Shown piece by piece: positions 16,824-25,494 of a DNA stretch of 64,000 nucleotides. The position numbers were made by a program, and so were the translations under genes. Position 1 is the first letter of the stretch; every line of letters begins with the position of its first letter. Source of the stretch: an uncultured Muribaculaceae bacterium (GTDB lineage Bacteria; Bacteroidota; Bacteroidia; Bacteroidales; Muribaculaceae); NCBI GenBank assembly GCA_910584055.1, contig CAJTZS010000001.1:1-64000 (forward strand), in the 5' to 3' direction. The notes below the pieces were generated by a model. The model did not search any database. It had not been told where the DNA came from and was given only the letters and a program-made list of their open reading frames with translations.

Positions 16824-18071
16824 TTACATCGGAGCATAGTTGATTTCTCCGAGGGAGTTGATTGCTTCCTGTTTGAGACTGTCAACTACATGGAGGTATC
16901 GCTCAGTCATCTTTATGGAGGTGTGTCCGAGCAGGCTTGACACCGTTTTGATGTTCGCTCCTTTGGTGAGGACATTCACTGCGAAACTGTGGCGCGCGCA
17001 ATGCCATGTAATTTTCTTCTTGATGCCTGCCTCCTTCACCCATTTCCGAAGATACAGGTTGCAGATGTTGTAATGGGGTAACTTGAACACTCGTTCATCA
17101 AAGTTGTCATCGCTCGGCTCACCAATCAGACGGATAAGAGTGTCGTTCAACGGAACGATTACCCAACTCCGGCTACTGTGGTCTTTCGTCTTTTGCTGTT
17201 GGAAACGGAGCGTCTTGGTGGAGTAATCAACATTGCGATAGGTGAGCTGACTTGTGTCGCACCAACGCACCCCGGTATAAAGACCAAAGATGAAGGCACG
17301 GTGAATCTCTCCCTTTTCGCCATCGAAATGTGTCGCCACAAGCTGCTGTATCTCCTCCGGCAGAAGAATCTCTTTTTGCAACGTCATGTTATCGTTTTTC
17401 AACACGAATCCCCGGCACGGATTCTTCTTGATGAGGTCTTTGTCAACGGCAGCCGTAACCATACGCTTGAACATCCGGAAATAGATTTTCGGGCCATCGC
17501 CTGTTCCGTTCTCTTTCAGATACTCCACATAAGCCGCCACCATGTCAACCGTGAGTTGCGTCATCTTCAGATTTTTCTTGTAGAGGGAATATCTCGGTGA
17601 TACTGCGAGAAAGTCCATGAACTTTTGCAGACCATGCTTGAGCGTTATGCGGGTGTATTTGGTTAGTGACGGAGATTTGATGAACTCCTTGCAGAATTCA
17701 AGAAAGTCCTCATCCATATCCTTGCGGAGACGATAACCCTCCCTGTCCTCCAAGAACGACTGCTCACGCTCAAAGCGTATCTTCTCGGCCAATGCGAGAG
17801 TGTTCTTGTTCTGCATCCGCTCCTGTTGATTACGGGGATGCAGCCAAATATACAGGTTGAGATTCTCTTTCTTGCGGGAGTGTTTGATTTTGTATTTCGG
17901 TTTTCCCGCCATCGCTCCCTCGGTGTAGAACACCTGATTACCGTCATCGTCAAGCACGGGCGATTCAGTCCTGCCGAGATAATATTCAAGGTAGAGGCTG
18001 GCGCGACCGTCGCTTAATTCCGACTGCTGGAGCTTGGGATTCTGCTTCTTGCGATTTTCTAAATTTGCCAT
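16824..18071 (-). CDS. Tyrosine recombinase/integrase of the R-M-carrying block
   Basis: This 415-aa site-specific recombinase has an arm-binding N-terminal domain, a SAM-like core-binding domain (about 115-210) and a catalytic domain. The active-site residues are present: Arg in TGVRWCD, His-x-x-Arg in WHCARHSF, His in LLGHTSIKMTE and the nucleophile Tyr in TERYLHV. It would integrate and excise a mobile element. The 8-bp array and hairpin lie just downstream and a repeat resembling 12002 lies upstream, so the R-M genes are probably its cargo. A TATATTTG -7 box is at 18089-18096 on the minus strand. Confidence 0.93.
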   Translation of the reverse strand: MANLENRKKQNPKLQQSELSDGRASLYLEYYLGRTESPVLDDDGNQVFYTEGAMAGKPKYKIKHSRKKENLNLYIWLHPRNQQERMQNKNTLALAEKIRFEREQSFLEDREGYRLRKDMDEDFLEFCKEFIKSPSLTKYTRITLKHGLQKFMDFLAVSPRYSLYKKNLKMTQLTVDMVAAYVEYLKENGTGDGPKIYFRMFKRMVTAAVDKDLIKKNPCRGFVLKNDNMTLQKEILLPEEIQQLVATHFDGEKGEIHRAFIFGLYTGVRWCDTSQLTYRNVDYSTKTLRFQQQKTKDHSSRSWVIVPLNDTLIRLIGEPSDDNFDERVFKLPHYNICNLYLRKWVKEAGIKKKITWHCARHSFAVNVLTKGANIKTVSSLLGHTSIKMTERYLHVVDSLKQEAINSLGEINYAPM

Positions 18072-18667
18072 ATAATTCTAATTTTGCGCAAATATAATTC
18101 GGGGTGTAATAATTTGAAAATCGCCATACACATCCCTTAACACTTACCCTTCCGCTCCTGTTCATTATTCGGGGTACAAAAGGTGTACTTTTTGAGAAAA
18201 TTCCATCAAAAGCAGAAAAATCGCCGCAATTTCAACGATAGCTATTGTATTGAAAATAAGCATAGTCAGCATATTTGGTTTATCATCGTTTTTCTATCAA
18301 AGAAATCTGGTAAATTCAAAAATGACGAGCTTGGCGAGTGATTTATGCTATGCTTTCTGCATAGCGTATAGCTTACCGCTTTCGTCATGGGCAATACCAG
18401 AGCCTTCAATTGTGAGCGTAGGTTATACGCTTTTCTATTGCCTTAATCTAATCTTCCAATACATTCAAAATCCGGAACTATCGGATTATTATTCGGAACT
18501 ACAATTCAGTCTATAAAATTTGGCATATTTATTGTCACCTGTATTTACTATTCGCATTATCAGTAAATTGCGCATCATTATCAAGTTTTAACAATCCCTC
18601 TATAAATCCCTTCGGTTATAATTGCAAACGAGGGCCATTCCTCGCAAACTTAATCCCAAATAACCGA
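18072..18667. other. Intergenic region upstream of the integrase
   Basis: These 600 AT-rich bases contain the candidate right attachment repeat (18183-18202) and the integrase promoter box. An 88-codon frame at 18250-18516 has low-complexity, hydrophobic composition and no plausible context, so I do not call it a gene. Confidence 0.4.
18183..18202 (+). repeat. Candidate right attachment repeat
   Basis: GTGTACTTTTTGAGAAAATT is the partner of the repeat at 12002. It sits about 110 bp upstream of the integrase start, a usual place for an element end. Confidence 0.35.
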
Positions 18668-18889
18668 ATGGAAACAAACAATCCACCAAACACCGCCGGC
18701 TTCGTAAAGAAGTCACCCGCGAGAAACAAACGACGCTATCCCAAGCGCAAACCCGGTCACAAGGCTGTCAATCTCGACTCGTTGAGCGAGCATGACCGCA
18801 GGGCATTTGCATACCTGTGTGCCGGTGTATTCATCGTGTCCGCCGCAACCGTTCTCAAAGATTTGTTCTACAAAACCAATGCCGACTGA
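18668..18889 (+). CDS. Small basic protein with one membrane segment
   Basis: This 73-aa protein has a very basic N-terminal half (KKSPARNKRRYPKRKPGHK) and one hydrophobic segment (about 48-64, FAYLCAGVFIVSAATVL). No family is recognised. It overlaps the next gene by 11 bp and is the first gene of the mobile-element operon. Such small genes commonly start DUF4099/topoisomerase modules in Bacteroidales elements. Confidence 0.65.
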   Translation: METNNPPNTAGFVKKSPARNKRRYPKRKPGHKAVNLDSLSEHDRRAFAYLCAGVFIVSAATVLKDLFYKTNAD

Positions 18890-19259
18890 CATCATGGGCA
18901 ATGCGACTACTACCGCAGCGGATTACAAGACCGCAGTAATGGCCGGCATGGCACTCGCCGGCATCCGAGCCGAAAACGATGACATTCGCGCACCTCCCTC
19001 ACTACTATATAAAGGCCAGCGCATAATTCCGCTTGACAATGTCACGGCAGGACTGGGCATTACAAAGAGAACCATGCGCAAGTACCGCGACGAGGGAAAG
19101 ATTGAGATCTACGAAAGCACGACCTGCGGGGCGTCATTCGTGACACAGGAAGCCTTCAACGACTTCATAGACAACCACTTCATCAGCTCCCGGCATCCGG
19201 AATATCCCAAGCTGAAGAAGAAACACAACAACAACGGTGGAAACACCGAAAACAAATAA
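18879..19259 (+). CDS. Helix-turn-helix (excisionase-like) protein
   Basis: This 126-aa protein starts at ATG 18879, or at the in-frame ATG 18894. The much longer upstream frame (from 18792) only shadows the preceding gene. A MerR/Xis-like winged helix is visible around residues 45-105: PLDNVTAGLGITKRTMRKY, EGKIEIYES and FVTQEAFNDFID. It probably binds element DNA as a regulator or recombination directionality factor. It precedes the DUF4099 gene by 25 bp. Confidence 0.75.
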   Translation: MPTDIMGNATTTAADYKTAVMAGMALAGIRAENDDIRAPPSLLYKGQRIIPLDNVTAGLGITKRTMRKYRDEGKIEIYESTTCGASFVTQEAFNDFIDNHFISSRHPEYPKLKKKHNNNGGNTENK

Positions 19260-19284
19260 TCACCGCTAAATCTTTAATTCACTC

Positions 19285-20679
19285 ATGGAAGAAAATCCAA
19301 AAGAAGAAGTGCTGATTGCCCGCAACAATGAAACCGGGCAGGTAGGCGCGGTTGTCGGGCAGAACCCCGACGGCACACCAAAAATGGCCGATGTAAAATC
19401 GACCCCGTTAAGCGAACTTGTAAAGTTCACCAAAGGGCAGAACCCCCTCGAAGCGTTCACCGCCAACTTCATGCGTCAGGCAAAGAACCCGACCACCTTC
19501 GGCATCTTCAAGATGTCAGCCGGGGAGTACGAGGCTCTGGCAGAGCCTATGGCGGAAATGCTCAACGACCCCGAAACCAACAAGGCTATGCTGGACAAAT
19601 ACCGGGTTGAGCCAAAAGCCGCAGGGAAGAAGAACACCCCCGTTGACCCCGACCTGATTGACTGGGCCGGCATCCGGAAGGATTGCGGACTTACACGCGA
19701 CGACCTTGAAAAATCGGGCGCGCTCGAACAGATGCTCTACAACCACAAGTCGCCCCAGCTTTTCAACATCAAAGCGAACATCGCCGGGGAAACATTCGAT
19801 GTTCAGGCACGCCTGTCGTTCCGCACCAACCCCGACGGCACATATTCGCTCATACCCCACTGCCTCCGGAAAGAGCCTCAACTCGACCAAGAGTATAAGG
19901 GCTACACGTTCAACGACGCTGACAAGGCTGAACTGCGTCGCACTGGCAACCTCGGCAAAGTCGTGGAACTCGCCGACACTCAGACCGGGGAGGTGCAGAA
20001 AAGCCTCGTGAGCATAGACCGCCTCACCAACGAAATCGTGAGCATACCGGTCGATAATGTCTATATCAAAAACAAGGTAGCCAACATCGAGCTTACCGGG
20101 CAGGAAATCGCCATTCTCAAAAGCGGCGGCACGATAAGGGAGAAACAGGTGGAACTACCCAACGGCAGGAAGTTCACAGCCGACCTCCAGTATAACGCCG
20201 ACAAACGCGACGTGGTGTTTATCTCGGAGCCGTACCGCCACCGCCAGACACAGGAACAGGCACAGAACGGTGAGAAGCAGACGCAGAAGCCGGAGCAATG
20301 GCTCGACGACAACGGCAATCCAAAGAGGCTCAAGCAGTGGTGCAAGATACCGCTGAGCGAACAGCAGCAGGCGGACTACCTCGCGGGGAAACAGATCTTC
20401 GTGGGCGAGGGCAAAGACCGCTTCGGCAACGACTGCACCATATACCTGAAATTTGACCCGCAGGAGAAGAAGCCCGAAACCACCCGCGTATATCCCGACC
20501 GTGACAACGTGGTGGGCATCGCCGAGGAACACAAGACGCAGGTGTCCGTCAATAACGACGGCAAGACCAACGAGGCGACCAAGAACGTCAACGAGCCTCT
20601 GTCGAAAGGTCAGGCGGAGCCGAAGAACGAGGCGCAGCAGCAACGCCAGCAGCGTAAGCCCCGGACTCCGAAGCCGTAG
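19285..20679 (+). CDS. DUF4099/DUF3945 mobile-element protein
   Basis: This 464-aa protein has the layout of the DUF4099 plus DUF3945 proteins found in Bacteroidales integrative elements. An N-terminal region leads to WAGIRKDCGLTRDDLEKSGA (DUF4099). Repeated DUF3945 units follow, with the motif FNDADKAELRRTGNLGKVVE and again KQWCKIPLSEQQQADYLAGK. A Gln/Lys-rich disordered tail closes it. The biochemical role is unknown; the family usually sits next to a topoisomerase gene, as here. The stop codon is TAG, so TAG is a working stop in this DNA. Confidence 0.85.
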   Translation: MEENPKEEVLIARNNETGQVGAVVGQNPDGTPKMADVKSTPLSELVKFTKGQNPLEAFTANFMRQAKNPTTFGIFKMSAGEYEALAEPMAEMLNDPETNKAMLDKYRVEPKAAGKKNTPVDPDLIDWAGIRKDCGLTRDDLEKSGALEQMLYNHKSPQLFNIKANIAGETFDVQARLSFRTNPDGTYSLIPHCLRKEPQLDQEYKGYTFNDADKAELRRTGNLGKVVELADTQTGEVQKSLVSIDRLTNEIVSIPVDNVYIKNKVANIELTGQEIAILKSGGTIREKQVELPNGRKFTADLQYNADKRDVVFISEPYRHRQTQEQAQNGEKQTQKPEQWLDDNGNPKRLKQWCKIPLSEQQQADYLAGKQIFVGEGKDRFGNDCTIYLKFDPQEKKPETTRVYPDRDNVVGIAEEHKTQVSVNNDGKTNEATKNVNEPLSKGQAEPKNEAQQQRQQRKPRTPKP

Positions 20680-20801
20680 CCGCCTGACTCACCCGTTCCA
20701 CAATCGACATGACTGCGAACAGGCATTGAAATATCCACGCCGGTAAATCCTATCCCAAATATCCCGGCCATAGCCAATGCCGAAAATATCCCACCTACAC
20801 C

Positions 20802-20832
20802 GACACGGGGAGGTGCGCGCCCTCCCCGTGTC
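20802..20832 (+). terminator. GC-rich hairpin after the DUF4099 gene
   Basis: A 12-bp perfect stem (20802-20813 with 20821-20832) with a 7-nt loop is followed by TTTC. It lies 40 bp before the topoisomerase-like gene and may terminate or stabilise the upstream message. Confidence 0.55.
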
Positions 20833-20871
20833 TTTCAAAAACGAATCACCCTAAACCCACCAACACTAATT

Positions 20872-22404
20872 ATGACACTTATAATCTGCGAGAAATTTCG
20901 CATAACAAAGGCAGTCGCCACCGCATTGAAGGCGACACAGAACCCCGCCTTCGGGGTGTTCACCAACGGCGACATCACCGTCGCATACGTTCACCGTGGC
21001 TTCATTAAGCCGGTAGCCATCGACTCTGCGGCAAACGGCACGCTCCCATTCGTGCCGGAGAAATTCAAGATTGCCGTAACCGACAAGAAACGCGACCGCA
21101 TACTCAAACCGCTGTTCCGCAATGCAAGAGAGGTGGTATTCGCCTCCGACGAGGGAGCGGACGCGCAGGCACGTTTCTTCAATATCTGCCGCCACTTCCG
21201 TGTCGGGCATCCCACAAGCCGTATGTGGCTCCCCCGCATAACCCGCAGCGCGATCCGTCACTCATTCGCCAAGCGGGAGAAAGGGGTGCACCTGCACAAC
21301 CTCGCCCAGTCGGGCCTTGTGTCCGCCGCGATGGACAGGATGTTTGAATACAATTTCGCCGGTGTCCTCAAACGCTGGTATTACGAGGGAGAGCCGCTCA
21401 CACGCAAAGAGGTTGTCGCCATGCAGTATCTCGGCGACATAGATGAACGGACGGCGGAACACGACGCGCAGCCGGCGGCATACAAAATCTTCCTTGACTA
21501 CGGGGGAATATATCTCGTTTCTGAACAGTTTTGGCAGAGCGAGAGGGTATGCGCCGCAATCGTTGACAATATCCCTGTCGGCGAACCCGTCAAGGCGCAA
21601 ATGACCGTGACGGAGGAAAACAGCCCGAAAATCGGGTTGCATACTATGCTCACTCTCCAGATGGACGCTTTCGACAATTTCGGCTTTATGCCGTCGCTCA
21701 CCGTCAAAACGGCGGAAAAGCTCTATGAGAGAGGCTTTATCTCGTCGCCATACGTCACCGGACCCGACGCCGACAACGGCATAACGGTATTGCGCCGCCT
21801 CTCCGGGAATTGTACCAAGTCGGAGCGAAAACTCTACCGCCTTATAGCAGGGAGAATGGACGCGGCAGCAATACCGCCGGAGAAGAAGCAGTATGCCACG
21901 GTCACGGCTGAAATCGCCGGACTTACATTCACCTGCCAATGGGAGGTGAGGGAGCCGAAGCAGGAATATGTCGGCACATCGGAGCAGACAATCACCATAG
22001 TCGAAAAGATGATGGCCCCGGTCAAGGAGGTATATCCCGTTTCTTACGGCTTTGCGCCGACACTCGCCAACCTCACGGACTATGCCACGCTTACAGCCGA
22101 CATGATGCACCCCGATATGCCGTACAGTCGGACGGTACACGAATATGGCACGACGCTCGAAGGGCTTGTGCGAAAGGGCTTCATCACCGTTGAGGACGGC
22201 GCGATAGCCTATACTCCCGAAGGCGAAAGGCTGTTGCTCGACATCGCACCCTACAATATGGCACGCAGCATACTAATCGGGCAATACTATGCTGACGAAA
22301 TCCCCTACGGCACGATTACAGGTAAAAAAGTCGTGGCCGGCTTCGGCGAGTGGCTCACCGATACCGTCAACGATATTCTGCGCTACACACCCAAGCCGGA
22401 ATGA
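20872..22404 (+). CDS. Type IA topoisomerase-like protein, probably inactive
   Basis: This 510-aa protein has the shape of a TopB/TopA enzyme: a Toprim-like N-terminus (MTLIICEK) and central topoisomerase regions (AQSGLVSAAMDRMFEYNFAG, YTPEGERLL). The key residues are lost. Where the family reads GLISYPRTDS this protein has GFISSPYVTG (about 288-297), so the catalytic Tyr is Ser and the Arg is Tyr. The Toprim DxDxEGE becomes ASDEGADAQ (91-99). It may keep DNA binding without strand passage. It follows the DUF4099 gene, the usual partner in these elements. Confidence 0.8.
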   Translation: MTLIICEKFRITKAVATALKATQNPAFGVFTNGDITVAYVHRGFIKPVAIDSAANGTLPFVPEKFKIAVTDKKRDRILKPLFRNAREVVFASDEGADAQARFFNICRHFRVGHPTSRMWLPRITRSAIRHSFAKREKGVHLHNLAQSGLVSAAMDRMFEYNFAGVLKRWYYEGEPLTRKEVVAMQYLGDIDERTAEHDAQPAAYKIFLDYGGIYLVSEQFWQSERVCAAIVDNIPVGEPVKAQMTVTEENSPKIGLHTMLTLQMDAFDNFGFMPSLTVKTAEKLYERGFISSPYVTGPDADNGITVLRRLSGNCTKSERKLYRLIAGRMDAAAIPPEKKQYATVTAEIAGLTFTCQWEVREPKQEYVGTSEQTITIVEKMMAPVKEVYPVSYGFAPTLANLTDYATLTADMMHPDMPYSRTVHEYGTTLEGLVRKGFITVEDGAIAYTPEGERLLLDIAPYNMARSILIGQYYADEIPYGTITGKKVVAGFGEWLTDTVNDILRYTPKPE

Positions 22405-22489
22405 CCGCCACAACAGCGATAATTTATCCGGGAACCGAAAAATAGGTGCTGGCGCATAGCGCATAATCCGATAAAAATCGCTAACTTTG

Positions 22490-22567
22490 CCACTGAATCG
22501 CAGTCATAAATTTTTGATTGTGGATTTAGTGGTGAGAAGGCGGGAGGGATACCCGCCTTCTTTTTTT
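22490..22567 (+). ncRNA. Possible small RNA of the element
   Basis: A TAACTTTG -7 box (22482-22489) and a strong terminator (stem 22535-22544 with 22552-22561, then T7) define a possible transcript of about 75 nt with no reading frame. No clear -33 box is seen, so this is tentative. Confidence 0.35.
22535..22567 (+). terminator. Strong intrinsic terminator
   Basis: AGAAGGCGGG and CCCGCCTTCT form a 10-bp perfect stem with a 7-nt loop followed by seven T. It insulates the HTH genes from the topoisomerase-like gene. Confidence 0.85.
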
Positions 22568-22606
22568 CAAACACTTATCCCACCCACCACTTAATCCACT
22601 TAATTT

Positions 22607-22900
22607 ATGTCAGAATTTGTTCAAATCGAGAAGGAGGTGCTTGTTGACATATTCGACCGTATGTCTTACCTTCAAAAAGTTTTCGTTTCAGTTTACGAGC
22701 GATTGCGCAACAAGGAATTGGGCGACTGGCTCACAATGCAGCAACTCTGTGAATTGCTCCATATATCCGAGTCGAAGGCCCGCTCCCTTAAAAGAGGCGG
22801 TCACATAGGTTATATAAGATGTGGCAAGGAGTCACGTTTTGATGTCGCAGATGTTCCCGCATTGCTTGAACGTGTAGAAAAACTGTCGGGTAATGGATAA
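22607..22900 (+). CDS. HTH_17-type DNA-binding protein
   Basis: This 97-aa protein has an N-terminal helix followed by a winged helix-turn-helix of the excisionase/HTH_17 group: WLTMQQLCELLHISESKARS, GHIGYIRCGKESRFDVADVP. It is typical of the small regulators beside integrases in Bacteroidales elements. It overlaps the next HTH gene by 8 bp. Confidence 0.85.
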   Translation: MSEFVQIEKEVLVDIFDRMSYLQKVFVSVYERLRNKELGDWLTMQQLCELLHISESKARSLKRGGHIGYIRCGKESRFDVADVPALLERVEKLSGNG

Positions 22901-23183
22901 AATCTATACCAGACAGGACAAGGAGGTGGAAATGTTTTATTCCGATACCTTGTCAATTCTATCAATCGCTGAAAAACTGAATGAAATATGCCGCCCGACC
23001 TTGTTGGGAAAAAGGTTTTACACCGATGCCCAACTTGCTGAAAAGCTAAATATTTCACGGCGCACGTTGCAGGATTACCGTGACAACCGCCTGATTTCGT
23101 ATTACAGGCTGAACGGGAAGATACTCTATGAAGAAGGCGATGTAGAGGAATTTCTCAAATCAACATATTGCCCCAAATTCTAA
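22893..23183 (+). CDS. Second HTH_17-type DNA-binding protein
   Basis: This 96-aa paralogous small protein has the same fold: FYTDAQLAEKLNISRRTLQD, NRLISYYRLNGKILYEEGDV. It overlaps the previous HTH gene by 8 bp, so the two are co-translated and may act as a heteromeric regulator or as excision factors for the convergent integrase. Confidence 0.85.
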   Translation: MDKIYTRQDKEVEMFYSDTLSILSIAEKLNEICRPTLLGKRFYTDAQLAEKLNISRRTLQDYRDNRLISYYRLNGKILYEEGDVEEFLKSTYCPKF

Positions 23184-23250
23184 CTATCTAACGATAATGC
23201 GGCCACCGGAATTAACCCCGATGACCGCATTTTTTTCGTGCCTGCCTGCG

Positions 23251-24483
23251 TCAGCTTATCCTTACATCTGCAAACTTGCGACGCATTTTCTCCATGCCGG
23301 ACTGCACGGCTGAATCCTGCATCTTCGCGTATATCTGTGTTGTCTTTATGTCGCTGTGTCCAAGCATCTTGCTGATGACTTCTATTGACACATCGTTACA
23401 GAGTGACATTGTTGCGAATGTATGACGCGCCACATGGGTTGTCAGCAACTTTGGGATTTTTGCCAAATCCGCAATCTCTTTCAGATATGCGTTCATTTTT
23501 TGATTGGTAATCACGGGTATTACCACACCGGTTGACACCACCACCGGATTGTCGGCATATTTCTCGGCAATCTGCCGTGGAACATCAAGAAGCGGTATCA
23601 CACTCAACTCGCCAGTTTTCTCGCGGGGCTTGCGTATCCAAGTGCAACCGCCGGAGTCTTCGGTGATGTCGGTTTTCTTCAGCGTCTTTACATCGCAGAA
23701 AGCCAACCCGGTGAAGCAGCAGAACACGAATGTGTCACGCACGACCTCAAGACGTGGGATGTCTTTAAGGTCAAGACTGATTACCGCAGCCAGTTCTTTT
23801 TCAGTCAGGAATTGGCGTTCAGCGTAGGTACGCTGGTATTTCTTGCCGAAAAATGGATCATCGGTAATCCATTTGTGTGCCAGTGCGTATTGCAGGACGT
23901 TTTTCACGCAACGCAGGTAACGAACGGCAGCATTGTTGGCACAGGATTTTTTCATGCGCAGGAAATGCTCGAAGTCGTCAAGCATCCCCGATGTCACCTC
24001 CTTCAGAGGAATGTCGGCTACTTTGTAGTGGAGTTTCAAGAACTCTTCAAGATAATCGACACATCGCATCCATCGCTGATATGTGGGCTTTACAATGTCG
24101 CCGCGATCAAGTTCCTCCTTGCGCTTCTCGTTTGTTTCCCGAAACACCTCACAAAGCATCTTGGGCTGTTCCATCGTTCCGAGGAAATGGGCCTTCATGA
24201 TTGCCGGATTGATTGGCTTGTTTTCCCGCAGCAGCATATTGTGTATGTCGAAGAAGCGGGAGCGTACAAGTTCGAGATACTTGTTCAGCTCTTGGTCACG
24301 ACGTGAACGGCCACGGCACATATTTCGTGCCTGGTCCCAGTTGGCGGGGTCAACACTACGACCGATTTTGAACTCGGTTCGTTGTCCTCCGATTGAGATA
24401 CGTACGAACAGCGGGTATTCGCTTCTGTCCGCATACGGCTTTCGAGGAAAGAAAGCCAATTTGAAAAAAGAGTCTGTTGTCAT
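23251..24483 (-). CDS. Tyrosine recombinase/integrase of the tRNA-Lys element
   Basis: This 410-aa Bacteroidales-type integrase has an Arm-DNA-binding N-terminus (FPRKPYADRSEYPLFVRISI), a SAM-like core-binding domain (about 105-205) and a catalytic domain with His-x-x-Arg (THVARHTF), the His of LGHSDIKTT and Tyr in TQIYAKM. The first catalytic Arg is replaced (FTGLAFCD), as in IntDOT. Its start lies 515 bp from the 3' end of tRNA-Lys, with repeated CATTCAC boxes between, so the tRNA end is the likely attachment site. Confidence 0.93.
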   Translation of the reverse strand: MTTDSFFKLAFFPRKPYADRSEYPLFVRISIGGQRTEFKIGRSVDPANWDQARNMCRGRSRRDQELNKYLELVRSRFFDIHNMLLRENKPINPAIMKAHFLGTMEQPKMLCEVFRETNEKRKEELDRGDIVKPTYQRWMRCVDYLEEFLKLHYKVADIPLKEVTSGMLDDFEHFLRMKKSCANNAAVRYLRCVKNVLQYALAHKWITDDPFFGKKYQRTYAERQFLTEKELAAVISLDLKDIPRLEVVRDTFVFCCFTGLAFCDVKTLKKTDITEDSGGCTWIRKPREKTGELSVIPLLDVPRQIAEKYADNPVVVSTGVVIPVITNQKMNAYLKEIADLAKIPKLLTTHVARHTFATMSLCNDVSIEVISKMLGHSDIKTTQIYAKMQDSAVQSGMEKMRRKFADVRIS

Positions 24484-24605
24484 TTGTTTGTGGGTTTAGA
24501 TGGTTATATAAATATAATCATTTTTTCCCGGTTTTCCAAATCGACAAGACCATTGAAGAAGGGAGTTTCAGATAAAAAATGCGTTGCTCGCCTTGACCGT
24601 TATCC

Positions 24606-24892
24606 GGTGAATGCCATTCACTGCGTCATAATGGTGCAAAACGCAGAAATACCGCGCTAAGGTGAGTTTTAGAAGGGAAACTGAGTTAATAAATCTTTCA
24701 AGAGTTAAAATATGTTTATAAACTCCGAAAGTTGCCACCCAAACCGGGTCAAGGGTTCGTTTCCACGTTCAAAACCCCACTTTGGTGATTCATGTACATA
24801 CGTAAGTCGCTTTACTACAATTCACTCACCGCACTCTTTATAAGCTGGTGAATGATTTCATTCACTGTGGCGACCATTCACCAATCATTCAC
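24606..24892. repeat. Repeated CATTCAC/GTGAATG boxes, probable arm-type sites
   Basis: Six exact copies lie between integrase and tRNA: GTGAATG at 24607 and 24848, CATTCAC at 24615, 24859, 24875 and 24886. The first two form a 15-bp near-palindrome. A degenerate ATTCACTCAC is at 24820. No gene is present in 24484-24997. Confidence 0.6.
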
Positions 24893-24941
24893 TCCTGACC
24901 GTGCCATTCTGCGTTATTCTGCTGTTTGGGCAAAAAGAAAA

Positions 24942-24970
24942 AACGCTGAAAATCAAGTGATTTCAGCGTT
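24942..24970 (-). terminator. Terminator behind tRNA-Lys
   Basis: AACGCTGAAA (24942-24951) and TTTCAGCGTT (24961-24970) form the stem. On the minus strand it is followed by TTTTTTCTTTTT. It lies 28 bp past the tRNA 3' end. Confidence 0.75.
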
Positions 24971-24997
24971 TTGCGGCATTCTGCCATCTTTGATTGT

Positions 24998-25069
24998 GAC
25001 CCCGGTGGGGCTCGAACCCACGACCCAATGATTAAGAGTCATTTGCTCTACCAACTGAGCCACGGAGTC
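24998..25069 (-). tRNA. tRNA-Lys(CTT)
   Basis: The 72 nt fold into a complete cloverleaf. The acceptor stem GACTCCG/CGGGGTC has one G-T pair, the D arm is GCTC/GAGC, the anticodon loop CTCTTAA has anticodon CTT, and the T arm GTGGG/CCCAC has loop TTCGAGC. CCA is not encoded. The 3' end faces the integrase, as in tRNA-targeted elements. Confidence 0.95.
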
Positions 25070-25116
25070 ATGCTTACGGAATTTAGATACATGGTATCCG
25101 CTCCCTTTTTGCGGTG

Positions 25117-25148
25117 CAAAGTTACTACCTTTTTTGTTATTATCCAAA
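25117..25148 (-). promoter_or_regulatory. tRNA-Lys promoter
   Basis: On the minus strand TTTG (25148-25145), a 20-bp spacer and TAACTTTG (25124-25117) match the Bacteroidales consensus perfectly, 47 bp before the tRNA. Confidence 0.8.
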
Positions 25149-25494
25149 TTTTTTCTTCTTTTTATTTTATTTCTTCCCAATTCCTTCCCAATTTCATATC
25201 TTTTCAGGTAAGGTTGTCTGAAAATCTTTATTAGCATTTGCAAACAAAAGCATCCCCCGAACAGCCCGGATATATATCTATTTGTATAAATAAATGGTTT
25301 TAGTTGGTAAATTTGAGTTTTTTATCTACCTTTACATTTTGAAAGGGTGGAAATTCGCGATTCGTATGTTTTACATGTTAAAACACATCCGCTTTCATAT
25401 TTCCATTGCAGCAATTTCAAAAGTAGGTTTACTTTTAACACTTTCATTTTACAATAATCATTTTCACACACTTCATAAAATTTCAAAAATAGTC
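25149..25494. other. AT-rich leader before the TPR lipoprotein gene
   Basis: An open frame runs from 25294 into the lipoprotein gene, but its predicted residues are low-complexity and would bury the lipoprotein signal. I treat this stretch as promoter and leader. No clear TTTG/TAnnTTTG pair is seen. Confidence 0.4.

Noticed and set aside
16676..16885. 69-codon minus-strand frame overlapping the integrase end
   Set aside because: It overlaps the integrase terminator and C-terminus in another frame and resembles nothing.
18250..18516. 88-codon plus-strand frame upstream of the mobile-element operon
   Set aside because: It is AT-rich and hydrophobic, with no domain and no operon context; most likely chance.
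21262..22140. Minus-strand open frame of 292 codons
   Set aside because: It lies wholly inside the topoisomerase-like gene in a GC-rich stretch, has no recognisable domain, and its composition (many Arg, Cys, His) is that of a shadow frame.
25294..25494. 67-residue N-terminal extension of the TPR lipoprotein
   Set aside because: It would place the lipoprotein signal inside the protein; ATG 25495 is a natural start.
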